A stretch of 64,000 nt of DNA from Methylococcus mesophilus (lineage in GTDB: Bacteria > Pseudomonadota > Gammaproteobacteria > Methylococcales > Methylococcaceae). The notes beneath the pieces are model-generated. The model saw only the letters and a program-made list of their open reading frames with translations. It was not told where the DNA came from and ran no database searches. Shown one piece after another: positions 32,697 to 45,410 of this stretch. Position 1 is the stretch's first letter. The number at the start of each line of letters is the position of its first letter. The DNA lies in assembly GCF_026247885.1 (NCBI RefSeq), contig NZ_CP110921.1, positions 1,478,501 through 1,542,500 on the forward strand. Direction: 5' to 3'. The translations under genes and the position numbers were made by a program.

Positions 32697-35348
32697 CTAC
32701 GCCAGGCTCTTCACCGCCACCTCGTACACATCCTTCGAGACGCCTTCCAGGCCGGCTATGCGCTGCAACTGGCGGCACATGGCTTCCTGCCGCCCTTGGT
32801 CGTAGCGGCGCCACTGAGTCAGCGCGCCTAGCATGCGGGCGGCGACCTGGGGATTGATGGCGTTGAGGGCGACGATCTGATTGCTTAAGAATTCGTAGCC
32901 GCTGCCGTCGGCCGCATGGAAGTTGACCGGATTGGCCTGCGAGAACGCACCGATCAGCGACCGCACGCGGTTGGGGGTGCGCAGGTCGAAATCGGGATGC
33001 GCCGTCAGCGCCTTGACGTTCTCCAGGGTGCCCGGAAGATGGCAGCTCGCCTGCAGGCTGAACCACTTGTCGATAACCAGCGCCTCCTCCCGCCATCGGG
33101 CGTAGAACGACTCGAGGCAGGCGGCTTTCTCCGGATGGGCGCTGTTGACGATCGCCGCCAGAGCCGCGATCTGGTCGGTCATGGTGCGGGCTTCGCGGAA
33201 CTGGGCTGCGCACAGCTGGTAGGATTCGGCCGTCTCCAGTTCGGCGATAAACCCCAGGCAGGTGTTCTTGATCCGGCGCCGGTTTCTCGCAGCCGGGTCG
33301 AGTCCCCCCGTTTCAGCCGCATGGTGCTCCCGGTAGAGCCTCAGGAAGTCCTCGGCCAGGGCAGCGGCCAAGGCTTTGCGGACCGTCTGGCGCGCCCGGT
33401 GGATGGCTTCCGGATCGGCCACGCTCATCAGCGCGGCGACGTAGTCTTCCGAGGGCAGGCCCAGCAGCAGCGCCTGATAGGACAGGTCTGCCGCCGGTTG
33501 CGCCAGCAGCGCGCGGAAGGCGTCGACCAGATTCGAGTCGACGGTTTCCGGATTTTCGCCCGCCCGGATGCGCTCGATGAGGCCGAGCATCACCTGGGTC
33601 GCCAGGCTCTGGCCTGCGTCCCAGCGGTTGAAGGCGTCGGTGTCGTGGGCGAACAGGAATGCCAGCTCCTCGGCGCTGCGTTCCATTTTCAATCGGACCG
33701 GCGCGGAAAAGCCGCGCAGGACGGAGACCACGGGGCGCTCGGGGACGTCCACGAATTCGAATACCTGTTCGGCCTCCCGGACGTGCAGGACGCAGGTTCC
33801 CGGCCCGGCCTCTGCTTCACCCGCCAACCGCAGCGGCAATTCGCGCCCGTCCTCCGCCAGCAGGCCTACGGCCAACGGTATGTGCAGAGGCCGTTTGACC
33901 GGCTGGCCCGGCGTCGGCGGACAGGACTGGCGCACCGACAGGCGCAGGGTCCGGGCCCCGGCGTCGTACTCGGGGTCGAGCCGCAGTTCGGGCGTGCCGG
34001 CCTGGGCATACCACAGGCGGAACTGGCCGAGATCGATGCCGTTGGCGTCCTCCATGCAGCGCACGAAATCGTCGCAGGTCACGGCCTGCCCGTCGTGGCG
34101 CTCGAAATAGAGGTCCGTGCCCTTGCGGAAGCCCTCGGGGCCGGCCAGGGTCTGGATCATCCGCACCACTTCCCCGCCCTTTTCGTAGACGGTGAGGGTG
34201 TAGAAGTTGTTGATCTCGATGTAGGAATCCGGCCGCACCGGATGCGCCAGCGGACCTGCGTCCTCGGCGAACTGGCGGGTCCGCAGCAGGTTCACGTCCT
34301 CGATGCGCTTGACCGCCCGCGAACTGCGGTCGGCAGAGAATTCCTGGTCGCGGAACACGGTCAGCCCTTCCTTCAGGCTGAGCTGGAACCAGTCGCGGCA
34401 GGTGATGCGGTTGCCGGTCCAGTTGTGGAAATATTCGTGGCCGATGACGCCCTCGATGTGCTCGTAATCGGCGTCGGTCGCGGTGTCGGGCCGCGCCAGC
34501 ACGAACTTGGTGTTGAAGACGTTGAGCCCCTTGTTCTCCATCGCCCCCATGTTGAAGTGGCTGACCGCCACGATCATGTACAGGTCGAGGTCGTACTCGC
34601 GGCCGAAGCGCTCCTCGTCCCAGCGCATCGCGTGCTTGAGCGACTGCATGGCGTGATCGCACTTGTCCCGATCATGCGGCTCCACGTAGATCTGCAGCGC
34701 GATCTCGCGGCCCGAGGCGGTGACGAAACGGTCTTCCAGGCAGGTGAGCTGCCCGGCCACCAGGGCGAAGAGGTAACAGGGCTTCTTGAACGGGTCCTCC
34801 CACCGGACCCAATGCCGGCCGTTTTTGAGTTCGCCGCTGGCGATCCGGTTGCCGTTCGACAGCAACACCGGATAGCGGCTCTTATCCGCCACGATCGTCG
34901 TAGTGAACAACGACATGACGTCGGGCCGGTCGATGTAATAGGTGATGCGGCGGAAGCCGTGCGGTTCGCACTGGGTGCAGAACATGCCGTTGGACAGGTA
35001 CAGGCCTTCCAGCGCGGTGTTGGCTTCCGGGTTGATCCGGTTGACGATTTCCAGCTCGAACGGCCGGTCCGGCACCGCATGGATCAACAGCCCCGATTCG
35101 CTGACGCTGTATTCGCCCTCGCTCAGCGTCCGCCCGTTGAGCTTGGCGGATTCGAACGCCAGGTGCTCGCCGTCGAGCGCAAGCACGGGCTGCCATTCTT
35201 CCACCGCCGGATTGTGGCGCAGCTTCAACCGGGAGGTAACGCGGGTGGACTGGGGATCCAGCTCGAAGAACAGGTCGACGGCATCGACCAGATATGCCGG
35301 CGGCTGGTAGTCCTTGAGGTAGATGGTCTTCGGGGTGGCTTCACGCAT
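32697..35348 (-). CDS. pepN: Aminopeptidase N (M1 family)
   Basis: About 883 residues from ATG 35348 (MREATPKTIYLKDYQ). The exopeptidase motif GAMEN and the zinc-binding HEYFH (His304, His308) with the distal Glu in LKEGLTVFRDQEF are present, and the C-terminal helical half is complete, as in E. coli PepN. It removes N-terminal residues from peptides in the cytoplasm. The frame runs on to 35432, but the extra residues are not part of the family. The neighbours are unrelated. Confidence 0.96.
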   Translation of the reverse strand: MREATPKTIYLKDYQPPAYLVDAVDLFFELDPQSTRVTSRLKLRHNPAVEEWQPVLALDGEHLAFESAKLNGRTLSEGEYSVSESGLLIHAVPDRPFELEIVNRINPEANTALEGLYLSNGMFCTQCEPHGFRRITYYIDRPDVMSLFTTTIVADKSRYPVLLSNGNRIASGELKNGRHWVRWEDPFKKPCYLFALVAGQLTCLEDRFVTASGREIALQIYVEPHDRDKCDHAMQSLKHAMRWDEERFGREYDLDLYMIVAVSHFNMGAMENKGLNVFNTKFVLARPDTATDADYEHIEGVIGHEYFHNWTGNRITCRDWFQLSLKEGLTVFRDQEFSADRSSRAVKRIEDVNLLRTRQFAEDAGPLAHPVRPDSYIEINNFYTLTVYEKGGEVVRMIQTLAGPEGFRKGTDLYFERHDGQAVTCDDFVRCMEDANGIDLGQFRLWYAQAGTPELRLDPEYDAGARTLRLSVRQSCPPTPGQPVKRPLHIPLAVGLLAEDGRELPLRLAGEAEAGPGTCVLHVREAEQVFEFVDVPERPVVSVLRGFSAPVRLKMERSAEELAFLFAHDTDAFNRWDAGQSLATQVMLGLIERIRAGENPETVDSNLVDAFRALLAQPAADLSYQALLLGLPSEDYVAALMSVADPEAIHRARQTVRKALAAALAEDFLRLYREHHAAETGGLDPAARNRRRIKNTCLGFIAELETAESYQLCAAQFREARTMTDQIAALAAIVNSAHPEKAACLESFYARWREEALVIDKWFSLQASCHLPGTLENVKALTAHPDFDLRTPNRVRSLIGAFSQANPVNFHAADGSGYEFLSNQIVALNAINPQVAARMLGALTQWRRYDQGRQEAMCRQLQRIAGLEGVSKDVYEVAVKSLA

Positions 35349-35540
35349 TGTTGCGAATCTTGGTTCTGGAAAAACGGAAGTCCCGATGATACGGCTTAAC
35401 CCGGCCCGGTCCAAACCGGTGGCCCGATTCAATCCTGATACATTTCGGAAATTCTGCCGACACCCGCCCTCGGGATCATGCCATCGCCGGGTAAGACAGG
35501 CCCGGCGGCATCCGCTGAAAACTCAATCAGGAGATCCCCC

Positions 35541-36062
35541 ATGAAGCGTTATCGTTCCCTCTCGCAGAAATTGATGGCAGCCGCTGTGTTCGCGGGCCTC
35601 GCCTCGGCCATATCGACGGCCGGCGCGTTCCCCTCGCCCAAACCCGATCCGGAGGAGCGGCTGGCGGCGATGCTTTGGCGTATCCACGGCGAGCTGAACC
35701 TGAACGGCGAACAGGACGGTCTGTGGAAACGCGCAGAAGACGATACCCGGCAGATGACGAAGTCGCACCGCGAGCGCTTCGAGACCGCCCAGAAGGACAT
35801 CAAGTCGGCGCTGAGCGATGGCAGCGCCGACCTTCGCGCCCTCTTCGACAAACTGGACGCGGACAAGAGCAGCGTCGAAGCCAGGATGAAGGAAAACCGG
35901 AAACTGTGGCTTAGCTTCTACGACAGCCTGGATCCGACCCAGAAAAAGACCGTAAACGCCCAACTGCTGGCCGAACTCGATAGAATGGGCCCCATGCCAG
36001 CCGATGGCAAATGCCGATTCGCTCCCGGAAAAGCCGAAGGCAATCCCCTCCCCCCGAAATAG
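35541..36062 (+). CDS. CpxP/Spy-like periplasmic protein
   Basis: 173 residues. Signal peptide MKRYRSLSQKLMAAAVFAGLASAISTAGA, then a highly charged helical body with LTXXQ-like segments: LNLNGEQDGLWKRAEDD and SLDPTQKKTVNAQLLAEL. This is the CpxP/Spy/heavy-metal-sensor pattern; such proteins sense misfolded protein or metals in the periplasm and dampen a sensor kinase. AGGAGAT precedes the ATG. It is followed directly by a response regulator and kinase, matching the cpxP-cpxRA relationship, though here all three are in one direction. Confidence 0.75.
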   Translation: MKRYRSLSQKLMAAAVFAGLASAISTAGAFPSPKPDPEERLAAMLWRIHGELNLNGEQDGLWKRAEDDTRQMTKSHRERFETAQKDIKSALSDGSADLRALFDKLDADKSSVEARMKENRKLWLSFYDSLDPTQKKTVNAQLLAELDRMGPMPADGKCRFAPGKAEGNPLPPK

Positions 36063-36069
36063 CAGCTCC

Positions 36070-36801
36070 ATGCAGGCACCGACCACACGTATTTTGATCG
36101 TGGATGACGACGTCGAGATTCGGAATCTGCTCGGCGGATACCTCTCGCGCTTCGGCATGGAAGCCGTCGGTGTCCACGATGGCGCAGAGATGAAAAAAGC
36201 GCTGGCGGAAAGTTCGTTCGACCTCGTCGTACTGGATCTGATGCTGCCGGGCGAAGACGGCCTGAGCCTGTGCCGGTCGCTCCGCGGCGAGAGCGATATC
36301 CCGGTCATCATGCTGACGGCCAGGGGCGATCCCATGGACCGGGTGGTCGGCCTGGAACTCGGCGCCGACGACTACGTGGCCAAGCCGTTCGAGCCGCGTG
36401 AACTGGTGGCTCGCATCCAGACCATCCTCCGGCGCGCCCGGCACGAGCGCGAAACGGAAAGCCCCGAAGCCTCCGACATCGCCGTGGAATTCGAAGGGTG
36501 GCGGCTGCACCGGGTGCTCCGGCAACTGACCTCGCCCGAAGGCATGGTCGTTCCCCTTTCCAATGCCGAATTCCGCCTGCTGAGCGTGTTCATCGAGCGT
36601 CCGAACCGCATTCTGACCCGCGACCAGCTGCTCGACTATGCCCGTGGCCGGGCCATGGAAGTCTTCGACCGCAGCATCGACCTGCTGGTGTCCCGGCTGC
36701 GCCAGAAACTGCAGGACGACCCCAAGAATCCCAGGCTCATCAAGACCATCCGCGGCGAAGGTTATTTCTTCAGCGCCCAGGTAAGCAAATGCGGCGCCTG
36801 A
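36070..36801 (+). CDS. OmpR-type response regulator (CpxR-like)
   Basis: 243 residues from ATG 36070 (MQAPTTRILIVDDD). Receiver phospho-acceptor is Asp56 in VVLDLMLPGEDG; the C-terminal winged helix contains LSNAEFRLLSVFIERPNRILTRDQLLDYARG and ends KTIRGEGYFFSA. An in-frame ATG at 36004 lies inside the upstream gene and is less likely. It overlaps the kinase gene by 13 bp. Confidence 0.9.
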   Translation: MQAPTTRILIVDDDVEIRNLLGGYLSRFGMEAVGVHDGAEMKKALAESSFDLVVLDLMLPGEDGLSLCRSLRGESDIPVIMLTARGDPMDRVVGLELGADDYVAKPFEPRELVARIQTILRRARHERETESPEASDIAVEFEGWRLHRVLRQLTSPEGMVVPLSNAEFRLLSVFIERPNRILTRDQLLDYARGRAMEVFDRSIDLLVSRLRQKLQDDPKNPRLIKTIRGEGYFFSAQVSKCGA

Positions 36802-37979
36802 TCCCGGACACGCTGTTCATCCGCCTGTTCCTGCTGCTGCTGGTGACCTTGACCGCCAGCCACTTCCTGGGCATGGCGGTCGTGTTCAACCTGGAATTGT
36901 CCGAACCTCCGCCTCTACCGCCGGCCCCGGCGCAGCCGGCTCCCCAGGCTCACCTCCCGCCCCTGCCGGAGTGGCTGTCCCGGCCGCCTCCGCCGGCCGA
37001 CTTCCCGCCGCCGAAGGACAATTTCGGCTGGCGCGTGCCGGGGCTGGAGCCGACGCCCGCTCCCCCGCCGCAGCCCACTGTGGAGCAGGCTTCCGGCGAT
37101 GTCATGGGCACTGGAATGTCCCTCCCCTACCGCCCGCACGGTGGCTGGATCAACGCGGCGATGCGGCTCGTCGCCCTGGGGTTGACGGCATGGATCGGCG
37201 CCCGCTGGCTGTCCCGGCCCATCATCCGCATCGCTCGGGCTGCCGAGCATTTCGGCGACAGCCTCAGTAGCCAGCCGCTGGAGGAAAGCGGCCCCGCCGA
37301 GGCCCGCCAGGCCGCCCGCGCGCTCAACCGCATGCAGGCGCAACTGCTGGAACAAATCCGCCAGCGCAGCCAGTTCCTGGCGGCAGTATCCCATGATTTG
37401 CGCACGCCGATCACCCGCCTCAACCTCCGAGTCGAAGGTGTGGAACCGCCCGAACTCCGCGAAAAACTGCACGAGGACCTGCGCGAGATGTCGATCATGC
37501 TGGGATCGACCCTGGATTATCTGCGCGGCCATGTCGAACCCGAGCCGCTGCAGCCGCTGGACGTCGAAGCCCTGGTGAATTCGCTCGCGGAGGACGCGCA
37601 GGATCAGGGCCAGGAAGTCAGCGTCAGCGGCGAAGCCAGGCCGATCACGGCTCGTCCCATCGCACTGCGGCGCTGCCTGGACAACCTGATCGTCAATGCA
37701 TTGCGCTACGGCCAGAGCGCCGAAATCACGCTGAAGGATACACCGGGGAATCTGGTCATCGAGGTGAGGGACCACGGGCCGGGCATTCCGGACGACCAGC
37801 TCGAAGCGGTCTTCGCGCCCTTCGTCCGGCTCGAGACCTCCCGCAACCGCGCCTCCGGCGGCACCGGCCTGGGGTTGTCCATCGCCCGCGACGTCGCCCT
37901 CGGCCATGGCGGCCGCCTGACCCTGCGCAACTGCCCCGACGGCGGGCTCATCGCCCGGCTCAATCTCCCGCGTAAGTGA
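36789..37979 (+). CDS. Sensor histidine kinase with proline-rich periplasmic loop (CpxA/EnvZ class)
   Basis: 396 residues. First membrane helix at about 11-36; then a periplasmic loop of ~80 residues that is extremely proline-rich (PPPLPPAPAQPAPQ, SRPPPPADFPPPKDN); second helix near 118-136; HAMP, phospho-His202 in AAVSHDLRTPI, and ATPase motifs NLIVNALRYG, DHGPGIP and GGTGLGLSIA. The unusual loop cannot be a standard folded sensor domain, so signal sensing may come from the CpxP-like partner or from physical stress. Confidence 0.9.
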   Translation: MRRLIPDTLFIRLFLLLLVTLTASHFLGMAVVFNLELSEPPPLPPAPAQPAPQAHLPPLPEWLSRPPPPADFPPPKDNFGWRVPGLEPTPAPPPQPTVEQASGDVMGTGMSLPYRPHGGWINAAMRLVALGLTAWIGARWLSRPIIRIARAAEHFGDSLSSQPLEESGPAEARQAARALNRMQAQLLEQIRQRSQFLAAVSHDLRTPITRLNLRVEGVEPPELREKLHEDLREMSIMLGSTLDYLRGHVEPEPLQPLDVEALVNSLAEDAQDQGQEVSVSGEARPITARPIALRRCLDNLIVNALRYGQSAEITLKDTPGNLVIEVRDHGPGIPDDQLEAVFAPFVRLETSRNRASGGTGLGLSIARDVALGHGGRLTLRNCPDGGLIARLNLPRK

Positions 37980-38095
37980 TTCGCCGCGGCGCGCGGATCC
38001 GGCCGGCGTCCGTTTTTCACACTTTCCCGCTAAACTTGAACCGGACCGGATGATTTCCTACCGTTCGGCTGGCCCCGCCCCGATGGAGAAACGCA

Positions 38096-39736
38096 ATGAG
38101 CGGCCCCAAGTTCAGCGACGTCACGCATCCCACCGATCTGGGCGACCACGGCAGAGGTACAGGCCCGGTCCGCCGGCAGCGGCCGGTCTACGCCGACCTG
38201 CTCCCTCCCTGCAACAACGCCTGCCCGGCCGGCGAGAACATCCAGGCCTGGCTGGCCGAGGCCCAGGCAGGCCGCTACCGGCATGCCTGGCGGATCCTGA
38301 TGCGGGACAACCCGATGCCGGCGGTGCACGGCCGCGTCTGTTACCACCCCTGCGAATCCCATTGCAACCGCAACGAAGTCGACGAGGCGGTGAGCATCCA
38401 TGCGGTGGAACGCTTCCTGGGTGACCTCGCCCTGCGGGAGGGCTGGGAAGCGGAGACCGAGGCGCCGCCCAGCGGCCAGCGGGTGCTGGTGATCGGCGCC
38501 GGACCCAGCGGGCTGTCGGCCGCCTATCATCTAGTGCGCCTGGGCCATGAGGTCGAGATCCACGAGGCGGGCCCCTTGGCCGGCGGCATGATGCATTTCG
38601 GCATCCCCGCCTACCGCCTGCCACGCCGAGAATTGGAGCAGGAAGTCCAGCGCATCGAGCGGATGGGGGTCAGGATCAGGCTCAACCACCGGGTCGACGA
38701 TGTGCTCGAGGAAAAAACGGCAGGCCGCTTCGACGCCGTCTTCCTCGCCATCGGCGCACACCTGAGCAAACGGGTCGAGATCCCATCCCGCGACGCCGGC
38801 AAGATTCTCGACGCCGTGAGCTTCCTGCGCCAGGCGGCCAGCGGCGACCCGCCCAAGCTGGGGCGCCGGGTCGCCATCTACGGCGGCGGCAATACCGCGA
38901 TGGACGCGGCCCGCACCGCCAAGCGTCTGGGCGCGGAGGAAGCCCTCATCATCTACCGCCGCGACCGCGAGCACATGCCGGCCCATCCGTTCGAGGCCGA
39001 CGAGGCGCTGGAGGAAGGCGTCAGGATCAACTGGCTGCGCAGCATCAAGCAGATCGACCAGACCCGCATCCAGGTGGAGGTCATGCGTATCGACGAACGC
39101 GGCTATCCGCAGCCGACCGGGGAATTCGAGACCCTGGAAGCCGACGCCCTGATCCTCGCCCTGGGGCAGGACACCGACACCGCCTTCCTGCACAAGATCC
39201 CCGGCATCCGCTTTAAGGACGACGGCACCGTGCTGGTGGACCCCAACATGATGACCGGCAAGGCGGGCATCTTCGCCGGCGGCGACATGGTGCCCAGCGA
39301 GCGCACCGTCACCGTGGCGGTCGGCCACGGCAAGAAAGCGGCCCGCCACATCGACGCCTATCTGCGAGGATCGGCGTATGTTCCGCCCCCCAGACACCCC
39401 ATCGTCGGCTTCGACAAATTGCACGTCTGGTATCTGACCGAGGCCGACCAGCGCGAGCAACCCCAGCTCGACCCGGCCCTCCGGGCCTACGGCTTCGACG
39501 AGGTCGTGCAGGGGCTGAGCGAATCCGAGGCGCTGTTCGAGGCCCGGCGCTGCTTCTCCTGCGGCAACTGTTTCGAATGCGACGGCTGCTACGGCGCCTG
39601 CCCCGAACAGGCCATCGTCAAGCTGGGGCCGGGCAAGCGCTACCGCTACGACTACGACCGCTGCACCGGCTGCGCCGTGTGCTACGAGCAATGCCCCTGC
39701 CATGCCATCGAAATGATCAGCGAACCGGGAGCCTGA
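38096..39736 (+). CDS. GltD-like NADPH-binding Fe-S flavoprotein
   Basis: 546 residues. An N-terminal Fe-S domain (CNNACPAGENIQ; CYHPCESHCNR) is followed by FAD (VIGAGPSGLSAAYHL) and NAD(P)H (YGGGNTAMDAARTAKRLG) sites, as in the small subunit of glutamate synthase. The C-terminus adds a ferredoxin part with CFSCGNCFECDGC...CP and CTGCAVCYEQCPC, which GltD lacks. No GltB is nearby; instead NifJ starts four bases later. The likely task is electron transfer between NADPH and ferredoxin or the NifJ complex. Confidence 0.82.
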   Translation: MSGPKFSDVTHPTDLGDHGRGTGPVRRQRPVYADLLPPCNNACPAGENIQAWLAEAQAGRYRHAWRILMRDNPMPAVHGRVCYHPCESHCNRNEVDEAVSIHAVERFLGDLALREGWEAETEAPPSGQRVLVIGAGPSGLSAAYHLVRLGHEVEIHEAGPLAGGMMHFGIPAYRLPRRELEQEVQRIERMGVRIRLNHRVDDVLEEKTAGRFDAVFLAIGAHLSKRVEIPSRDAGKILDAVSFLRQAASGDPPKLGRRVAIYGGGNTAMDAARTAKRLGAEEALIIYRRDREHMPAHPFEADEALEEGVRINWLRSIKQIDQTRIQVEVMRIDERGYPQPTGEFETLEADALILALGQDTDTAFLHKIPGIRFKDDGTVLVDPNMMTGKAGIFAGGDMVPSERTVTVAVGHGKKAARHIDAYLRGSAYVPPPRHPIVGFDKLHVWYLTEADQREQPQLDPALRAYGFDEVVQGLSESEALFEARRCFSCGNCFECDGCYGACPEQAIVKLGPGKRYRYDYDRCTGCAVCYEQCPCHAIEMISEPGA

Positions 39737-39740
39737 GACC

Positions 39741-43307
<3,567 letters not shown>

Positions 43308-43322
43308 TCGAGGAGATGCAAT

Positions 43323-44324
43323 ATGGACCTCAGCACAACCTATATGGGACTGCCCTTGAAGCATCCGGTCGTCGCCTCGGCCTCCCCGCTTTCCGAAAGC
43401 CTCCACGGCATCAGACGGCTGGAAGACGGCGGCGTCGCAGCCATCGTTCTGTTCTCCCTGTTCGAAGAGCAGATCCGGCATGAAAACGAGGTGTTCTCAC
43501 AGCTGATGGCCTCCGGCAGCGAAAGCTTCGCCGAATCGTTGAGCTATTTTCCGGCGGCCGCCGATTATCACGCCGGACCGGAGCGCTATCTCGAACTGAT
43601 CCGGCGGGCCGTCGAAGCCGTCGACATTCCGGTCATCGCCAGTTTGAACTGCATGAGCGACGAAGGCTGGATCGACTACGCGCGGCAAATCGAACAGGCC
43701 GGCGCACGGGGACTGGAACTGAACATCTACGGCATCGAAACCGATCCCCGCATCTCCGGCAGCGACATCGAACAGCGCTACGTGGACATCCTTACCGCCG
43801 TCAAGTCGGCGGTGCGCATTCCGGTCGCCTTGAAGCTCAGCCCGTTTTTCAGCGCCATGGCCCACATGGCCATGCGCCTCGAACAGGCCGGCGCCGACGC
43901 GCTGGTGCTGTTCAACCGCTTCTACCAGCCGGACGTCGACATCGAGCGGCTGGAGGTTCTCCCTTCGCTGGAACTGAGCAGCCCCGGCGAAATACGCCTG
44001 CCCTTGCTCTGGATCGCCCTGCTGCACGGCAAATTCGCCCCGTCGCTGGGCGCAACGACCGGCGTAGCTGGCGCCGGAGAGATCGTCAAATATCTGCTCG
44101 CGGGAGCCGACGCCGTCATGACGGCGTCGGCCCTGCTACGGCACGGCCCCACCTACGCCGCGGTGCTCGTGAAAGGCCTCGAGCACTGGATGGACGCCCA
44201 CGGATTCGCGTCCCTCGCCCTGCTCAAGGGCAGCATGAGCCATGGCAGGATCGCAAATGCCAGCGCCTACGAACGGGCCAATTACATCAAGGTCCTGGAG
44301 TCTTTTCAGATTCCGCCGGTCTGA
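43323..44324 (+). CDS. Dihydroorotate-dehydrogenase-like flavoprotein
   Basis: 333 residues, FMN-binding TIM barrel of the DHODH family: MDLSTTYMGLPLKHPVVASASPLS at the N-terminus, LELNIYGIETDP, and VAGAGEIVKYLLAGADAVMTASALL near the phosphate-binding end. The catalytic-base region is not the classic pyrD pattern, and proteins of this type often adjoin nifJ genes. It starts 15 bp after nifJ and closes a three-gene redox operon. Its substrate is unknown; it need not make orotate. Confidence 0.85.
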   Translation: MDLSTTYMGLPLKHPVVASASPLSESLHGIRRLEDGGVAAIVLFSLFEEQIRHENEVFSQLMASGSESFAESLSYFPAAADYHAGPERYLELIRRAVEAVDIPVIASLNCMSDEGWIDYARQIEQAGARGLELNIYGIETDPRISGSDIEQRYVDILTAVKSAVRIPVALKLSPFFSAMAHMAMRLEQAGADALVLFNRFYQPDVDIERLEVLPSLELSSPGEIRLPLLWIALLHGKFAPSLGATTGVAGAGEIVKYLLAGADAVMTASALLRHGPTYAAVLVKGLEHWMDAHGFASLALLKGSMSHGRIANASAYERANYIKVLESFQIPPV

Positions 44325-44332
44325 ACATGGAA

Positions 44333-44366
44333 CGAAAAAAAAGGCGCGGCCCGGAAGCCGCGCCTT
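44333..44366 (-). terminator. Terminator for the helix-hairpin-helix gene
   Basis: Arms AAGGCGCGGC/GCCGCGCCTT; on the minus strand eight Ts follow. It also lies right after the rightward redox operon and may stop both. Confidence 0.8.
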
Positions 44367-44390
44367 CCCGCAACGAAAAACCGTTGCGAC

Positions 44391-44714
44391 TCAATGATGA
44401 GGCTTCGCGGCAGGTGTTGCGGGAGCGGCGGCAGCCGGCGCCGGCGAGGCAGCCGTATCGCCCTTGACCGTGACCTTGTCGCGATTCTTGGACAGAATGC
44501 CGTCCTTGATGCCCTTGACGCGCTTCAGGTCGTCGACCGACTTGAAGTTGCCGTTAGCCTCACGGTCCTTCACGATGGCGTCTGCCTTGGCTTTTCCCAC
44601 CCCGGTCATCGTCGCGGCAATTTCCTCGGCGGTCGCGGTGTTGATATCCAGGGGCTCGGCCCAGGCTGCAATGCTGAAAAACATGAGCAGAAGCAAAGCG
44701 AACAGCTTTTCCAT
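44391..44714 (-). CDS. Exported helix-hairpin-helix (ComEA-like) protein
   Basis: 107 residues from ATG 44714, with TTGGAG seven bases upstream. Signal peptide MEKLFALLLLMFFSIAAWA, then a double helix-hairpin-helix domain (LDINTATAEEIAATMTGVGKAKADAIVKDREANGNF...DDLKRVKGI), and a Pro/Ala-rich tail ending KPHH. The domain binds double-stranded DNA without sequence preference and is the core of ComEA DNA-uptake proteins. The tail is unusual. Confidence 0.88.
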   Translation of the reverse strand: MEKLFALLLLMFFSIAAWAEPLDINTATAEEIAATMTGVGKAKADAIVKDREANGNFKSVDDLKRVKGIKDGILSKNRDKVTVKGDTAASPAPAAAAPATPAAKPHH

Positions 44715-44893
44715 ATTTATCTCCAACTTATGGTTTACAGGAGATTTTTACTATAGAAGAAACCCTCCGAAAAGCAATGTGGCCGTGTAGCCACCGGGCG
44801 GGGCTTGCCGTGCCCGGCCCTGGCTGGGTAAAGTGCCTCTCCTGTTGAACCCGCGCCCAGACTTCCTAAACAAACCCATCGTGAGGGCATTCC

Positions 44894-45301
44894 ATGGATC
44901 AAGATAAAGCTTTCCGCCGCACCCTGGCCGGACTCGCCACGACCGCCGTTTTGCTGGCCGGGTGCGGCAGCGAAACACCGGAGCCAGCCAAGACTTCAGC
45001 TCCCGCCGCCACAACGAGCTCCGCCCCATCAGTTCCTCCGCACATTCCGGTGACTCAATCCGAGCACCAGATTTTCGAAAAACTTTACGTTGAAAAGTGC
45101 GTCCAGGGGCAGCAGAACGATCCCGACAACCTCGTCAAGAACGACCAGGAGTTGGGACGGATATGCGAGTGCATGGCGAAGGAGATATCGCAACGGATCA
45201 GCAAGGCCGAGGCCGTGCATTTCAATCAGAAAGGGGAGTTTCCGTTCGACCTGGTCATCATGAGCAACCAGGCCGCGAACCACTGCCTGGGTTCGCCGTA
45301 A
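44894..45301 (+). CDS. Predicted lipoprotein, unknown
   Basis: 135 residues. Signal peptide with lipobox VLLAGC near residue 24, a Pro/Ala/Ser/Thr linker, then a small domain with four cysteines (EKCVQG, RICECMAKE, NHCLG) that could form disulfides. No family recognised. It has the look of a small envelope protein. Confidence 0.65.
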   Translation: MDQDKAFRRTLAGLATTAVLLAGCGSETPEPAKTSAPAATTSSAPSVPPHIPVTQSEHQIFEKLYVEKCVQGQQNDPDNLVKNDQELGRICECMAKEISQRISKAEAVHFNQKGEFPFDLVIMSNQAANHCLGSP

Positions 45302-45337
45302 GAGCCGGCGCCATCTCCGGCCAACGGCCGCGCGAAT

Positions 45338-45377
45338 CCCGATCGGCGCGCCGCCTGCACTGGGCCGCCGATCGGGG
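45338..45377. terminator. Stem-loop between convergent genes
   Basis: Inverted repeat CCCGATCGGCG...CGCCGATCGGG with a ~16-nt loop, in the 109-bp gap between two convergent genes. There is no clear T-run. Confidence 0.5.
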
Positions 45378-45410
45378 TTCCATCCGGGCGGGCTCTATCC
45401 CGCAGGCACC

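Noticed and set aside
32916..35399. Very long open frame (827 codons) antisense to pepN
   Set aside because: It mirrors the aminopeptidase N gene, which has every expected motif. In GC-rich DNA the opposite frame is often open; the product has no recognisable domain.
37980..38095. Sigma-54 promoter for the nifJ operon
   Set aside because: The 116 bp upstream were read for GG-N10-GC boxes with the TGGCAC core. Only a poor match (CTGGCCCCGCC) appears and no TGT-N10-ACA was found.
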